NCBI GenBank assembly: GCA_002478265.1
Contig: DLNC01000024.1
Span: 101,368 to 165,367 of the forward strand
Origin: Syntrophaceae bacterium UBA7520
GTDB taxonomy: Bacteria > Desulfobacterota > Syntrophia > Syntrophales > Smithellaceae
Length of the DNA stretch: 64,000 bases
Direction: 5' to 3'
Positions 1-7,610 of this stretch are shown here, in pieces (position 1 is the first letter of the stretch; every line of letters begins with the position of its first letter). The notes beneath the pieces were generated by a model that worked only from the letters and a program-made list of their open reading frames with translations, was not told where the DNA came from and ran no database searches. The position numbers and the translations under genes were made by a program.

Positions 1-50
1 TGAAAATCATCTCTTTGAAGGGTTTGCAAAAGCAACAAGATTGATACATT

Positions 51-1997
51 ATGCCACTGAAAAAGGAACAGAAATACCGCAGCTGGGTGGAAGTAGATCT
101 GGATAACTTTGCTGCGAATCTCAAAGAGATAAAAAGACTCATCGGCCCTGACGTTGATTTTATGCAGACGGTGAAGGCTGACGCTTACGGTCATGGCGCC
201 ATTGAAATATCCAACTCCGCCTTGAAAAACGGCGCGAAAATGCTGGGCGTGGCTAACGCCGACGAAGGTGTGCAGCTGCGCATTAGCGGCATCGAAGCGC
301 CGATAGTTATTCTGGGGCCTTCCACGGGTCCGGAAATTGACGACATCATCAAATACAACTTGACGGCTTCTGTTTCCGACATCGCTTTTGCCCGGCAGTT
401 GCAGAAAGCATTGGAACAGGCCGGGCGCAAGTTGCCGGTGCATATTGAAGTGGACACGGGCATGGGACGCGGCGGCACGATGCGCTCTGAAGCGCTCAAG
501 TTGGTAAGTGATATATCCAAACTCGCTAACATCAACATAGAAGGAATTTTCAGTCACTATGCCGCCAGTGAAGTGATTGTTCCCAACAATCACCGCCAAT
601 GGCAGCTCTTCAGTGAGCTTTTGGCTGAACTGGAGAACGCGGGATTCTACATTCCCCTGCGCCACATGGACAACAGCGGCGCTATTATGAATTATCCCGC
701 TTTTAGATTGAATATGGTGCGCCCGGGTCTGATGGCTTACGGCATTCATCCTTCTGAACAGACACAGTCCAAGGCGATGCTTATGCCGGTGATGTCATTC
801 AAGACCAGTGTTGTCTTGCTCAAGGATTTTCCCGCCAATTACGGCATCGGCTACGGCGGGACTTATGTCACCAGAAAGCCTTCGCGCATTGCGACAATCC
901 CCGTGGGCTACGGCGACGGTTACGCGTTTATTCTTTCCAATCTGGGCGAAGCGCTGATTGGCGGACAGCGCGCGCCGATTGTGGGAAGAATATCGATGGA
1001 TATGTGCGCGGTGGATGTAACGCATATTCCGCAATGCGCTCTGGGCGATGAAGTTGTTCTGCTGGGAAAGCAGGGAAATGAACGAATCAACGCCGATGAC
1101 ATCGCCAGGAAGGCAAAAACAATCAGCTATGAGGTGCTTTGCGCCCTGGGAAAAAGGGCGCCGCGGATTTTTGTGCAAAAGGGGAAAGCGAACACAGTAG
1201 AGCCGCGCCTGCGCAGAATTTTTATTCCCGATGAGGAAAAATCAATTTCCCGCATCGATAACATCATCCGTCATTGCCTGCAGACGCGCGCGCGCAATGA
1301 GGAGCTGGGTAACGCCATTTACTATGAAATGTTTGAAACGCTCTTCGGCAAGGAAGACCGCCAGCTCGAACTGCGCTCGTCTTTCAAATATGATATCCGC
1401 ATCGCGCAGATGCCGAAGTCCAAGGCCAACGGCCGGAGCAGTTTCCGCGTCAATACGAGCATCAGCTACAAAAAAGTAATCAGGGATGATGTTTTCATGA
1501 TCGGCTGCGCCGCCGACAACAAGCAGCTTGCTGCGCTGTTTGAAGACCCGCTTTGCGAATACCGCTGGTTGCTGGGTGAGGCCAAAGGGATGGATTTGGC
1601 GCGGGATTTCAAGGTGGAAAAAGTCCTTGTCGACAACCGGCAGGTTGGAATTACCGCAATGAAAAAAACGGCCCGCGGCTATGAAGTTTGGTGCGGCGCG
1701 GATTTTCTCAAGGATAAAGTAAACAAGGAAGCAGAAATTGAGATAGAAATAACCACCAAGCAGTCCAAAGACAACAAAATATTTCCGGTGTATCTGGTTT
1801 ATCCGACGCGCGGTGTGGAGATTAGCTTTAGTTACGAAAAAGCGAAACTCAAAAACGTGCGGGAGGAAAGTTTCTTTGCCGGAAGGCATCCTGCCCCTGT
1901 GGTTAAATCTGCCAGGGGAAAATACATCAAAGTTAAAGTATCAGATAAGGAATGGATATTCCCTACGAGCGGTGTCATATTCTTCTGGGACATCTAA
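51..1997 (+). CDS. alr: alanine racemase with long C-terminal extension
   Basis: Converts L-alanine to D-alanine for peptidoglycan, in the cytoplasm, with PLP. The N-terminal TIM-barrel motif VKADAYGHG places the PLP lysine at K42. The C-terminal racemase domain carries the GYGGTY tyrosine region, and the racemase part ends near residue 380. The family is usually 360-390 residues, but this protein has 648. The extra ~265 residues (from about PRLRRIF) resemble no domain I recognise. They contain a helical stretch followed by a mixed, probably beta-rich region ending IFFWDI, with no stop or frameshift between the parts. The ATG at 51 has no clear Shine-Dalgarno and lies near the window edge, so a slightly different start is possible. 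The D-Ala-D-Ala ligase gene is 1.3 kb downstream on the other strand. The racemase call is firm; the extension is unassigned. Confidence 0.93.
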   Translation: MPLKKEQKYRSWVEVDLDNFAANLKEIKRLIGPDVDFMQTVKADAYGHGAIEISNSALKNGAKMLGVANADEGVQLRISGIEAPIVILGPSTGPEIDDIIKYNLTASVSDIAFARQLQKALEQAGRKLPVHIEVDTGMGRGGTMRSEALKLVSDISKLANINIEGIFSHYAASEVIVPNNHRQWQLFSELLAELENAGFYIPLRHMDNSGAIMNYPAFRLNMVRPGLMAYGIHPSEQTQSKAMLMPVMSFKTSVVLLKDFPANYGIGYGGTYVTRKPSRIATIPVGYGDGYAFILSNLGEALIGGQRAPIVGRISMDMCAVDVTHIPQCALGDEVVLLGKQGNERINADDIARKAKTISYEVLCALGKRAPRIFVQKGKANTVEPRLRRIFIPDEEKSISRIDNIIRHCLQTRARNEELGNAIYYEMFETLFGKEDRQLELRSSFKYDIRIAQMPKSKANGRSSFRVNTSISYKKVIRDDVFMIGCAADNKQLAALFEDPLCEYRWLLGEAKGMDLARDFKVEKVLVDNRQVGITAMKKTARGYEVWCGADFLKDKVNKEAEIEIEITTKQSKDNKIFPVYLVYPTRGVEISFSYEKAKLKNVREESFFAGRHPAPVVKSARGKYIKVKVSDKEWIFPTSGVIFFWDI

Positions 1998-2123
1998 CAT
2001 ACCCCTTCGCTTTCTTCGTCTAGCTTTGTTGTCTGCGTCGTCGGCTTCCTCGACGTATTTTCATATACGCCTGCGGAGCCCCCTTCTTGTCGCCTCGTTA
2101 TCCTTTGAAATCGAACGGGTATA
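1998..2123. repeat. 126-bp palindromic element with imperfect terminal inverted repeats
   Basis: It begins directly after the alr stop codon. The two ends are inverted copies: CATACCCCTTCGCTTTC on the left against TATACCCGTTCGATTTC read from the right, 14 of 17 matching. The centre holds a hairpin with CGTAT/ATACG stems and outer GGCTTCC/GGAGCC arms. No ORF with a plausible start fits it. It looks like a dispersed REP- or MITE-type element, and lying between convergent genes it may also help end transcription. I saw no second copy in this window, so the repeat status is inferred from structure. Confidence 0.5.
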
Positions 2124-2129
2124 AAATTA

Positions 2130-2318
2130 TTACTTACTTCTTTCCAGCAAAAGCCAGATGGCCAGCAGAATCAGGAATATGGCGGCCAACGCGCTGGGCC
2201 ACAAAGGAACGGTGATATCTCCGGCGACAACAGTGACCTTGGAAAAGAAGCGGCACAACTGGGCGACAGCCATCAGAAAAAACACAATAGCTGCTACTAA
2301 TGATGCGGGTCGTTTCAT
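2130..2318 (-). CDS. small two-helix membrane protein
   Basis: A 62-residue protein beginning MKRPASLV. It has two hydrophobic segments (about residues 4-24 and 38-58) joined by a short loop, then ends ERSK, so it is probably an inner-membrane hairpin. The start is set by AGGAGGTG six bases before the ATG at 2318. An ATG further upstream overlaps that ribosome site and is unlikely to be used. No family recognised and no function assigned. It lies between the palindromic element and the Mrr-like gene, on the same strand as the latter. Confidence 0.6.
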   Translation of the reverse strand: MKRPASLVAAIVFFLMAVAQLCRFFSKVTVVAGDITVPLWPSALAAIFLILLAIWLLLERSK

Positions 2319-2351
2319 GTTACACCTCCTCATTTAATTTTAAGCAGTTAG

Positions 2352-3266
2352 TTATTCCTCGCCGAAATAATCATTATCAATACGTTTTACTTCGTATTTT
2401 GCGATAGAAGAGACACCCAAATCATAATCAATAATCAACTGAGCAAGTCTTTCTCCATCAATTAGTACAATTTTCGTTTCGTTCTTTGGGGTATATTCTA
2501 TGGCTTCCTTTGAAAAGGAAGAAGTTGTTATGAAAATCCCCTTTTTGGCTCCCTGACCAGCAAGGGCTCCCACAAATTTTTGGATTTCTGGTCTACCTAC
2601 AATATTTCCGGGTTGCCATCTCTTTGCCTGTAAATATATTACATCAAGTCCGAGCTTATCTTCTTTAATTGTTCCGTCTATTCCTTCGTCGTTAGTTTTC
2701 CCTATTGCTTTTCCCGCATCTTTTATAGAACCACCATAGCCCATTTTCACTATAAGATCGACGACGAGTTTTTCAAAAAAAGCTGGTGGTAAGTTGATTA
2801 TTTTGTTTAATAAATCTTGAGATAAAGATTTTCTAATTTTTTGATAGGAATATTCTAGAATCTCTTCTGGTGTTTGGTTATTAGAAATATCTTCTTTGTC
2901 TTCTATTTCGAGCGCTTCTTTTTTTGTCGTTCTGAATTCGATGAATTCGGGGAATTGTTCTAGATATTTAACATCTATTTTATCAGGTTTTTGCACTAAG
3001 GCATTTATTCCCCTTTTTGTAATTTGATTCACACCGCGCCTAGGCGATTCTATTAATGCTGCTTTCTTTAAATATGTTCTTGCCCAACCAACCCGATTAT
3101 CAAATATAGCTTGTTGGCCGCTTGGTAAAAGCTCTTTTCTCTCCTCATCAGTAAGGTTAAATTTGCTTGCCAAGAATTCGACCATTTCTCTAAAAGTATG
3201 CTCTTTCGAATCGGATAATAATTCTAGCAAGGGAAGCATTATTGATTGATAATCAGGTATGGCCAT
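2352..3266 (-). CDS. mrr: Mrr-type restriction endonuclease
   Basis: Probable type IV enzyme that cuts modified foreign DNA. The N-terminal ~90 residues match the Mrr winged-helix domain (PDYQSIMLPLLELLSD, then the RVGWARTYLKKAALIE region). The C-terminal Mrr catalytic domain of the PD-(D/E)xK fold is shown by NDEGIDGTIKEDKLGLDVIYL, of which the key parts are D..DG and D, followed by QAKRW, with Q-x-K as the catalytic lysine. The length (304) is normal for Mrr. AAAGGAGG precedes the ATG. No methylase or specificity gene is adjacent, which fits a stand-alone modification-dependent enzyme. It is visibly AT-richer than alr and ddl on each side, suggesting recent insertion between them. Confidence 0.88.
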   Translation of the reverse strand: MAIPDYQSIMLPLLELLSDSKEHTFREMVEFLASKFNLTDEERKELLPSGQQAIFDNRVGWARTYLKKAALIESPRRGVNQITKRGINALVQKPDKIDVKYLEQFPEFIEFRTTKKEALEIEDKEDISNNQTPEEILEYSYQKIRKSLSQDLLNKIINLPPAFFEKLVVDLIVKMGYGGSIKDAGKAIGKTNDEGIDGTIKEDKLGLDVIYLQAKRWQPGNIVGRPEIQKFVGALAGQGAKKGIFITTSSFSKEAIEYTPKNETKIVLIDGERLAQLIIDYDLGVSSIAKYEVKRIDNDYFGEE

Positions 3267-3321
3267 TATTTATTGCCTCCTTTATTAATAACTTGATAGA
3301 AGCTTGTATCAATCAAATTCT

Positions 3322-4455
3322 TTAAGTCTTAATTACCAACTTCTTCTTATGCCTTTCCAACGCCAGTTCGATGAGTTTATCCAGCAGCTTGCTGTATTTG
3401 ATGCCGGTGGCTTCCCAGAGTTTGGGATACATGCTGATGCTGGTGAAGCCCGGCAGCGTGTTTATTTCGTTTAAATAGAATTCGTTCGTGTTTTTATCCA
3501 GAAAGAAATCAACTCTGGCCATGCCGGAACAACCCAAAGCCTTATAACCATCGACAGCGAATTTTCTGATTTTATCGGAAAGAGCCAAATCAATTTTCGC
3601 GGGAATGTTCAGCGCCGCGCCGTCCGGATCAATATACTTGGCCTCGTAGGAATAGAATTCATGTTTTGGAACTATTTCCCCCAGAATCGATGCCTGCGGA
3701 TTATAATTCCCCAATACCGCGCATTCAATTTCGCGACAGTCAATGGCTTTTTCTATCATCACGCGCGTGTCAAACTGAAAAGCAAAATTAACCGCTTTGG
3801 CAAGTTTTTCTTTTTCCTTAACTTTTTTAACGCCAACAGATGAACCAGTGCAGACAGGTTTAACAAACAAGGGCAAGCCAAGTTTCCCCACCGCGCTTTG
3901 GATTATATTTTGTGTGTTAGCTTTCCATTCACTTTTATTTATGGTTATCGAAGAAACAACGGGAATACCCGCCTCCCGGAGTAATCTTTTAGCTACATCC
4001 TTATCCATACCGACGGAAGAACCGATAACATCCGCGCCCACGTAAGGAACCATTGCCAATTCCAACAGGCCCTGCAAGGTGCCGTCCTCGCCGAAGGTGC
4101 CGTGCAAAACAGGGAACACAACATCGATAATTACTTTTTTATTTTTGCTACTGAGGTCATATAAGCGCAGTTGATTGTTTTGCTCAAAATGATTGACGAG
4201 CCATTTGCCTTTCTTTTTTAAGGCAAGAACTTTGCCGAAATCTTTGTGCGGGATAATCTGCGGTTTATCCTGAACATACCATTTGCCGTCCCTGTCAATG
4301 CCGATGGCCACCACTTTGTATTTATTTTTATCAAGCGCTTCCACGACGGACGCGGCGGAGCATAAGGAAACATCATGTTCGCCCGATCTGCCGCCATACA
4401 AAACGCCGACATGTATTTTTGTGGTTTTTTTCGAAGGGCTTGCTTTCTTCGCCAT
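3322..4455 (-). CDS. ddl: D-alanine--D-alanine ligase
   Basis: Joins two D-alanines with ATP to make the dipeptide for UDP-MurNAc-pentapeptide synthesis in the cytoplasm. The N-terminal glycine-rich VLYGGRSGEHDVS motif, the ATP-grasp core (LPLFVKPVCTGSSVGV) and the metal-binding end EFYLNEINTLPGFT are all present. At 377 residues it is a normal long-form Ddl with a lysine-rich N-terminus. Together with alr it supplies D-Ala-D-Ala. It is read as its own unit: a TTGACA/TATATA pair lies about 40-65 bases upstream of the ATG. It is convergent with alr, with the Mrr-like and small membrane genes in between. Confidence 0.95.
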   Translation of the reverse strand: MAKKASPSKKTTKIHVGVLYGGRSGEHDVSLCSAASVVEALDKNKYKVVAIGIDRDGKWYVQDKPQIIPHKDFGKVLALKKKGKWLVNHFEQNNQLRLYDLSSKNKKVIIDVVFPVLHGTFGEDGTLQGLLELAMVPYVGADVIGSSVGMDKDVAKRLLREAGIPVVSSITINKSEWKANTQNIIQSAVGKLGLPLFVKPVCTGSSVGVKKVKEKEKLAKAVNFAFQFDTRVMIEKAIDCREIECAVLGNYNPQASILGEIVPKHEFYSYEAKYIDPDGAALNIPAKIDLALSDKIRKFAVDGYKALGCSGMARVDFFLDKNTNEFYLNEINTLPGFTSISMYPKLWEATGIKYSKLLDKLIELALERHKKKLVIKT

Positions 4456-4491
4456 GATTACCCCGCCATATTGTGCGATTATTTTGATAAA

Positions 4492-4521
4492 TATATAAGC
4501 CCTAAGTGCTTAAATTGTCAA
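4492..4521 (-). promoter_or_regulatory. putative sigma-70 promoter of ddl
   Basis: On the minus strand TTGACA (4521-4516) is followed after 18 bases by TATATA (4497-4492), about 37 bases before the ddl ATG. The -35 is a perfect match and the -10 is close. Confidence 0.5.
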
Positions 4522-4617
4522 TTTAATTTTGGTTTTTCCTCGCAACGCCGCCTCTCTTGACATGGCCTGCCAAGTACATATATTATTTCACAATCAGGAT
4601 AAAGAACGGGTGTTTTT

Positions 4618-5148
4618 ATGGCGCGGTTTTTTAATGAAAATCAGTTGCCCCTTGCCGCCAGAGCGTTTGCGGACGCGGAAAAACTGGTGAGCGGATATTT
4701 TCGTGTCAGCGAGAACAAATTTAAGCAAAACAGGTATGACGTAAAAACGCTTGCTTATTTGGATGAACACGAGATAAAAGACGGCGCGTTTGCGCATCTT
4801 TGCAAATATACTTATCAAAAGCCGGAGGGGCTGGCGCAAAGAAACGAATACGGGTTTGATTTTTACCGCGTCTGCCTGCAGGACAACAATATCCTTGACG
4901 CGGTGCAGCGGGCAAATCCTTTCATCAAGCTCAGCCCGCTGATGTTGTATATCGCCGCGCATGAGTTGATTCATGTGCTGCGTTTTGCGAGTGGTGAAAT
5001 TGATTTTCACGCGGCGGAAGAGGAAAAGGAAAAAGAAGAAACCATTGTCCACAATCTGACGAAAAATACGCTGCAGGCGGCAAGGCACAAAGACATGGAC
5101 CTGGTTCTGGAATGTTTCAGCAATAATTTTAAAATTCTTGATATATAG
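4618..5148 (+). CDS. uncharacterised protein with HExxH metallopeptidase-like motif
   Basis: A 176-residue protein, probably cytoplasmic (no signal peptide). The central sequence [11 protein letters not shown] contains H115-E116-x-x-H119, the zinc-binding signature of gluzincin/metzincin-like peptidases. A possible third acidic or histidine ligand lies in the following [10 protein letters not shown] stretch. The rest is helical and matches no named family I know. Whether it is an active protease or only borrows the fold cannot be told. It lies 17 bases upstream of the FmdB-type gene and probably shares its transcript. The ATG follows a GGGTG stretch, so the ribosome site is weak. Confidence 0.7.
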   Translation: MARFFNENQLPLAARAFADAEKLVSGYFRVSENKFKQNRYDVKTLAYLDEHEIKDGAFAHLCKYTYQKPEGLAQRNEYGFDFYRVCLQDNNILDAVQRANPFIKLSPLMLYIAAHELIHVLRFASGEIDFHAAEEEKEKEETIVHNLTKNTLQAARHKDMDLVLECFSNNFKILDI

Positions 5149-5165
5149 TTGAGGGAGGTTTTGTT

Positions 5166-5441
5166 ATGCCTATTTATGAATACAAATGCCAGAAGTGCGG
5201 CAAGCAATTTGAAGCGCTGCAGGGAATAAATGATCCCGATTTGAAAAGCTGCAAATTCTGCAGAGGAAAAGTTCACAAAATGATGTCGATGACGTCTTTC
5301 GCTCTGAAAGGCAGCGGCTGGTACGCGACCGACTACGCGGGCAAAAAGCCCCAGGCCGCGAAAAGCAAAGAAAAGGAATCAGCCAGCACCGAAAGTTCTT
5401 CCGCCGCGGAAACAAAGACAGCGACTGCTAAAGAAGATTAA
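5166..5441 (+). CDS. FmdB-family zinc ribbon protein
   Basis: A 91-residue protein opening [16 protein letters not shown], the hallmark of FmdB/CxxC_CXXC regulatory zinc ribbons. Two knuckles (C9-x2-C12 and CKFC near residue 30) should bind one zinc. They are followed by the usual [13 protein letters not shown] segment and a Lys/Ser/Ala-rich, probably disordered tail. First described as a putative regulator of formamidase; the molecular role is mostly unknown. GAGGGAGG lies seven bases before the ATG. Transcription ends at the strong hairpin 20 bases downstream. Confidence 0.88.
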   Translation: MPIYEYKCQKCGKQFEALQGINDPDLKSCKFCRGKVHKMMSMTSFALKGSGWYATDYAGKKPQAAKSKEKESASTESSSAAETKTATAKED

Positions 5442-5460
5442 AAAGTCGGCAAGGGAAATA

Positions 5461-5492
5461 AAAAGGCGCCATCCAAGGATGGCGCCTTTTTT
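5461..5492. terminator. bidirectional rho-independent terminator
   Basis: Perfect stem GGCGCCATC/GATGGCGCC with loop CAAG, preceded by an A run and followed by six T residues, so it works on both strands. It sits between the FmdB-type gene (plus) and the end of the selD operon (minus). Confidence 0.93.
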
Positions 5493-5507
5493 CTTTTCTT
5501 TTTTATT

Positions 5508-6548
5508 TTACGGCGCGGAAAAATAGGTCCGCATTTCTTTGCAAAGTTCTTCCGGCACGACCGGGCAGATTATTTCGTTGTGGAGTTTTTCAAAATAATT
5601 CAGATCGCTTGTCCCCAGCGGATTAATCTCGAAGCGCGGCGTGATTTTACCCTGCACCCATAAATAACGGTTGCTGAGCATCGGTGCGTAAAGTGATAAA
5701 TTAAAACTTATAAAATTATTCGCGTATAAATATCCAAAAACCTTGGTCAGTCCCGCCAAGAGTTCATCAAAATTGGCTTGTGTCAGGTCAAAGAAGGAAG
5801 TTTTATCGTGAAAATAAAAATCAATTTCTCCGGCCATGCTTTTAGGCGCGAAGCTGGCCAGCCAGCTTATCACGCCGGTGTTCGTAATAAATCTTTCTTG
5901 CGCGTCTTTCTCCATTGCCAATATAGTTTGCCACAGGCATTCACCTTCGTTATTCGCCGCGTGGCTCTGAGCGCTGGAAATTAGCCGCTGCACGAGGTTG
6001 GTCGGTTTCTGGCTGACGATTGTCTGCAGGTGTGGATGAATCAGGCCGCCGCCGGCGGGCGGCATGTAGTTCCAGTTTATGGAGCAGTATTTAAAGCCAA
6101 GATTCATCTCCGCGAGGCGGTGAAAATAATCGCGACAGACTTCAAAGCTATCTTTCATTGTTCTGGGAGTCAGTTCATCCATGGGAATGAAATGGCGCGA
6201 GGATAAAATAGCCACGCAATTGTTCGCGTCGTAGGGAAAAGCATTGGGGAAAAGCCAGGCCTCGCCGTGGCGAAATTTGCCTTCCGCGATGATATGCGGC
6301 AGGAAATTCGGCGTGGTTTTTTCAAAAAGCGGCGAGCAGAAAGGGCATAGCGACGACGGCGATTTTTCCACGTATGTGTTGACATCGGGCTTATGCGCGG
6401 TGCGCACGCGGTAGGGCAGAATGCGGCAGGCCACGTCGGTAATTTCGTCATAGCGCAGTTCAATAGCCACTTCTTTTTCCTCGAAATTTTTAAAGGCGTT
6501 TAGGTAACGCCCCTTGGTAATTTCCTTTTTGAAGCCTTTAAATCTCAT
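5508..6548 (-). CDS. GalT/HIT-superfamily nucleotidyltransferase-like protein
   Basis: A 346-residue protein resembling galactose-1-phosphate uridylyltransferase. It has a zinc-knuckle CPFC (C68, C71), a long middle domain with PNAFPYDANNCVAI, and the histidine-triad HPHLQ (H171, H173, Q175). GalT proper has HPHGQ. The triad should form a covalent nucleotidyl-histidine intermediate. No galactokinase or epimerase is adjacent, so a role in galactose use is not supported; it may handle another nucleotide-sugar or nucleotide phosphate. It overlaps the DHH phosphoesterase gene by 11 bases, showing translational coupling, and is the last gene of the selD operon. The fold assignment is good and the substrate is open. 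Confidence 0.8.
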   Translation of the reverse strand: MRFKGFKKEITKGRYLNAFKNFEEKEVAIELRYDEITDVACRILPYRVRTAHKPDVNTYVEKSPSSLCPFCSPLFEKTTPNFLPHIIAEGKFRHGEAWLFPNAFPYDANNCVAILSSRHFIPMDELTPRTMKDSFEVCRDYFHRLAEMNLGFKYCSINWNYMPPAGGGLIHPHLQTIVSQKPTNLVQRLISSAQSHAANNEGECLWQTILAMEKDAQERFITNTGVISWLASFAPKSMAGEIDFYFHDKTSFFDLTQANFDELLAGLTKVFGYLYANNFISFNLSLYAPMLSNRYLWVQGKITPRFEINPLGTSDLNYFEKLHNEIICPVVPEELCKEMRTYFSAP

Positions 6549-7581
6549 CTTTTTCCTTTCTCTGTTTTCTCTTTAATCTGGCGAGCAAAAAACGGTCGAC
6601 GCTTTTTTGCGATAAGTCGTCGTTCAGTCTTTGCCGCAGCGTGCTGAGAGGTATTTCCATGCGCGCGGCGCTGCGGTGGCCGCCGCCTTTGCCCAAGTCG
6701 CCGAAATATTTCTGCGCCAGCATGCCGCAGTCCCGGCGGTAGCCGTCGCCGCGAAAGATGATAATAAACTTTTCGCCGACAATACCGGAAACAACAACAT
6801 AATTGACGCCGATCAGGCGCAGATAGAAATCCGCCACCTGCACGCAAGCGTCCGCGCTTTCCGCCTCTCCCAGGTAACAGACGCGGCTGCCGTGAAAAGT
6901 TTTTATGTGATGATATGCGTGGTCGAAGTATTTCAGAAAACGCTTTGGTGTTTGGTTTAGCTCGATGCGCTGAATTAGCTGTATGTTGGCGCGCTTGGAA
7001 TGATAAGTGTAAGCGCTGATATCTTCGAAACTGGTGTCGCGGCTGAAGCTGTCGGTATCGGTTTTTATCCCATACATCAAAGCGGTATGCAATAGGCGTG
7101 GAATCTTGACGCGGGCGAAAAGCAGATATTCCGTCATGACGCTGGACAACGCGCCGTAGCTCGGCCGGATATCTTCTATTTTAGTTTTCCACTGTCCTTC
7201 GCGCGGATGATGGTCAAAGACCATATGGGGACTGATTGCCGCCAGGTTGTCTTTAAAAAAAGAGGGCTGCGCGTCAAAAAGTGCGATCAGGCGGTATGAA
7301 CCTAAGTCCACCTTGTCAATTAACTGGATATTGAGATGCATGGCCGCGGCAAGTTCGATGTTCTGCTGGCGGGCCAGGGGTTCGTTCGACAAAAAGGCAT
7401 ATCTGGAAAGGCCCTTTTTCTGCTCAATGATGCGCTGCAGAACCATTGCCGAAGCGATGGCGTCAGGATCGGGATTGCCGTACATCATAAAGGCCATGGA
7501 GTCATTGTCGCGCACAACTTCTATTATTTTTTTTAAATTTTGTTCCGTTTCTTTTTTTATGGGGATGGAATGTATTTTCAT
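6538..7581 (-). CDS. DHH/DHHA1 phosphoesterase (NrnA/RecJ-like)
   Basis: A 347-residue cytoplasmic Mn-dependent phosphoesterase. The DHH domain shows YGNPDPDAIASAM (motif with D-x-D), the FDAQP segment and FDHHPRE. The C-terminal DHHA1 domain has the GKGGGHRSAARM loop. This arrangement is that of NrnA-type nano-RNases / pAp phosphatases and of related cyclic-dinucleotide or pGpG hydrolases. It is middle gene of selD - DHH - GalT-like, 29 bases after selD and overlapping the next gene. With two diguanylate cyclases and an HD-GYP enzyme nearby, a part in breaking pGpG is possible but is inference only. Confidence 0.87.
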   Translation of the reverse strand: MKIHSIPIKKETEQNLKKIIEVVRDNDSMAFMMYGNPDPDAIASAMVLQRIIEQKKGLSRYAFLSNEPLARQQNIELAAAMHLNIQLIDKVDLGSYRLIALFDAQPSFFKDNLAAISPHMVFDHHPREGQWKTKIEDIRPSYGALSSVMTEYLLFARVKIPRLLHTALMYGIKTDTDSFSRDTSFEDISAYTYHSKRANIQLIQRIELNQTPKRFLKYFDHAYHHIKTFHGSRVCYLGEAESADACVQVADFYLRLIGVNYVVVSGIVGEKFIIIFRGDGYRRDCGMLAQKYFGDLGKGGGHRSAARMEIPLSTLRQRLNDDLSQKSVDRFLLARLKRKQRKEKDEI

Positions 7582-7610
7582 GATTTATCGGCAAGCGTGG
7601 CAGAGTCAAT

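Noticed and set aside
1813..2124. Plus-strand frame running across the palindromic repeat
   Set aside because: It shadows alr in another frame and then reads through the repeat; no ribosome site.
5508..6548. True galT of a galactose operon
   Set aside because: HPHLQ rather than HPHGQ, no galK/galE beside it, and it is coupled to a DHH phosphoesterase.
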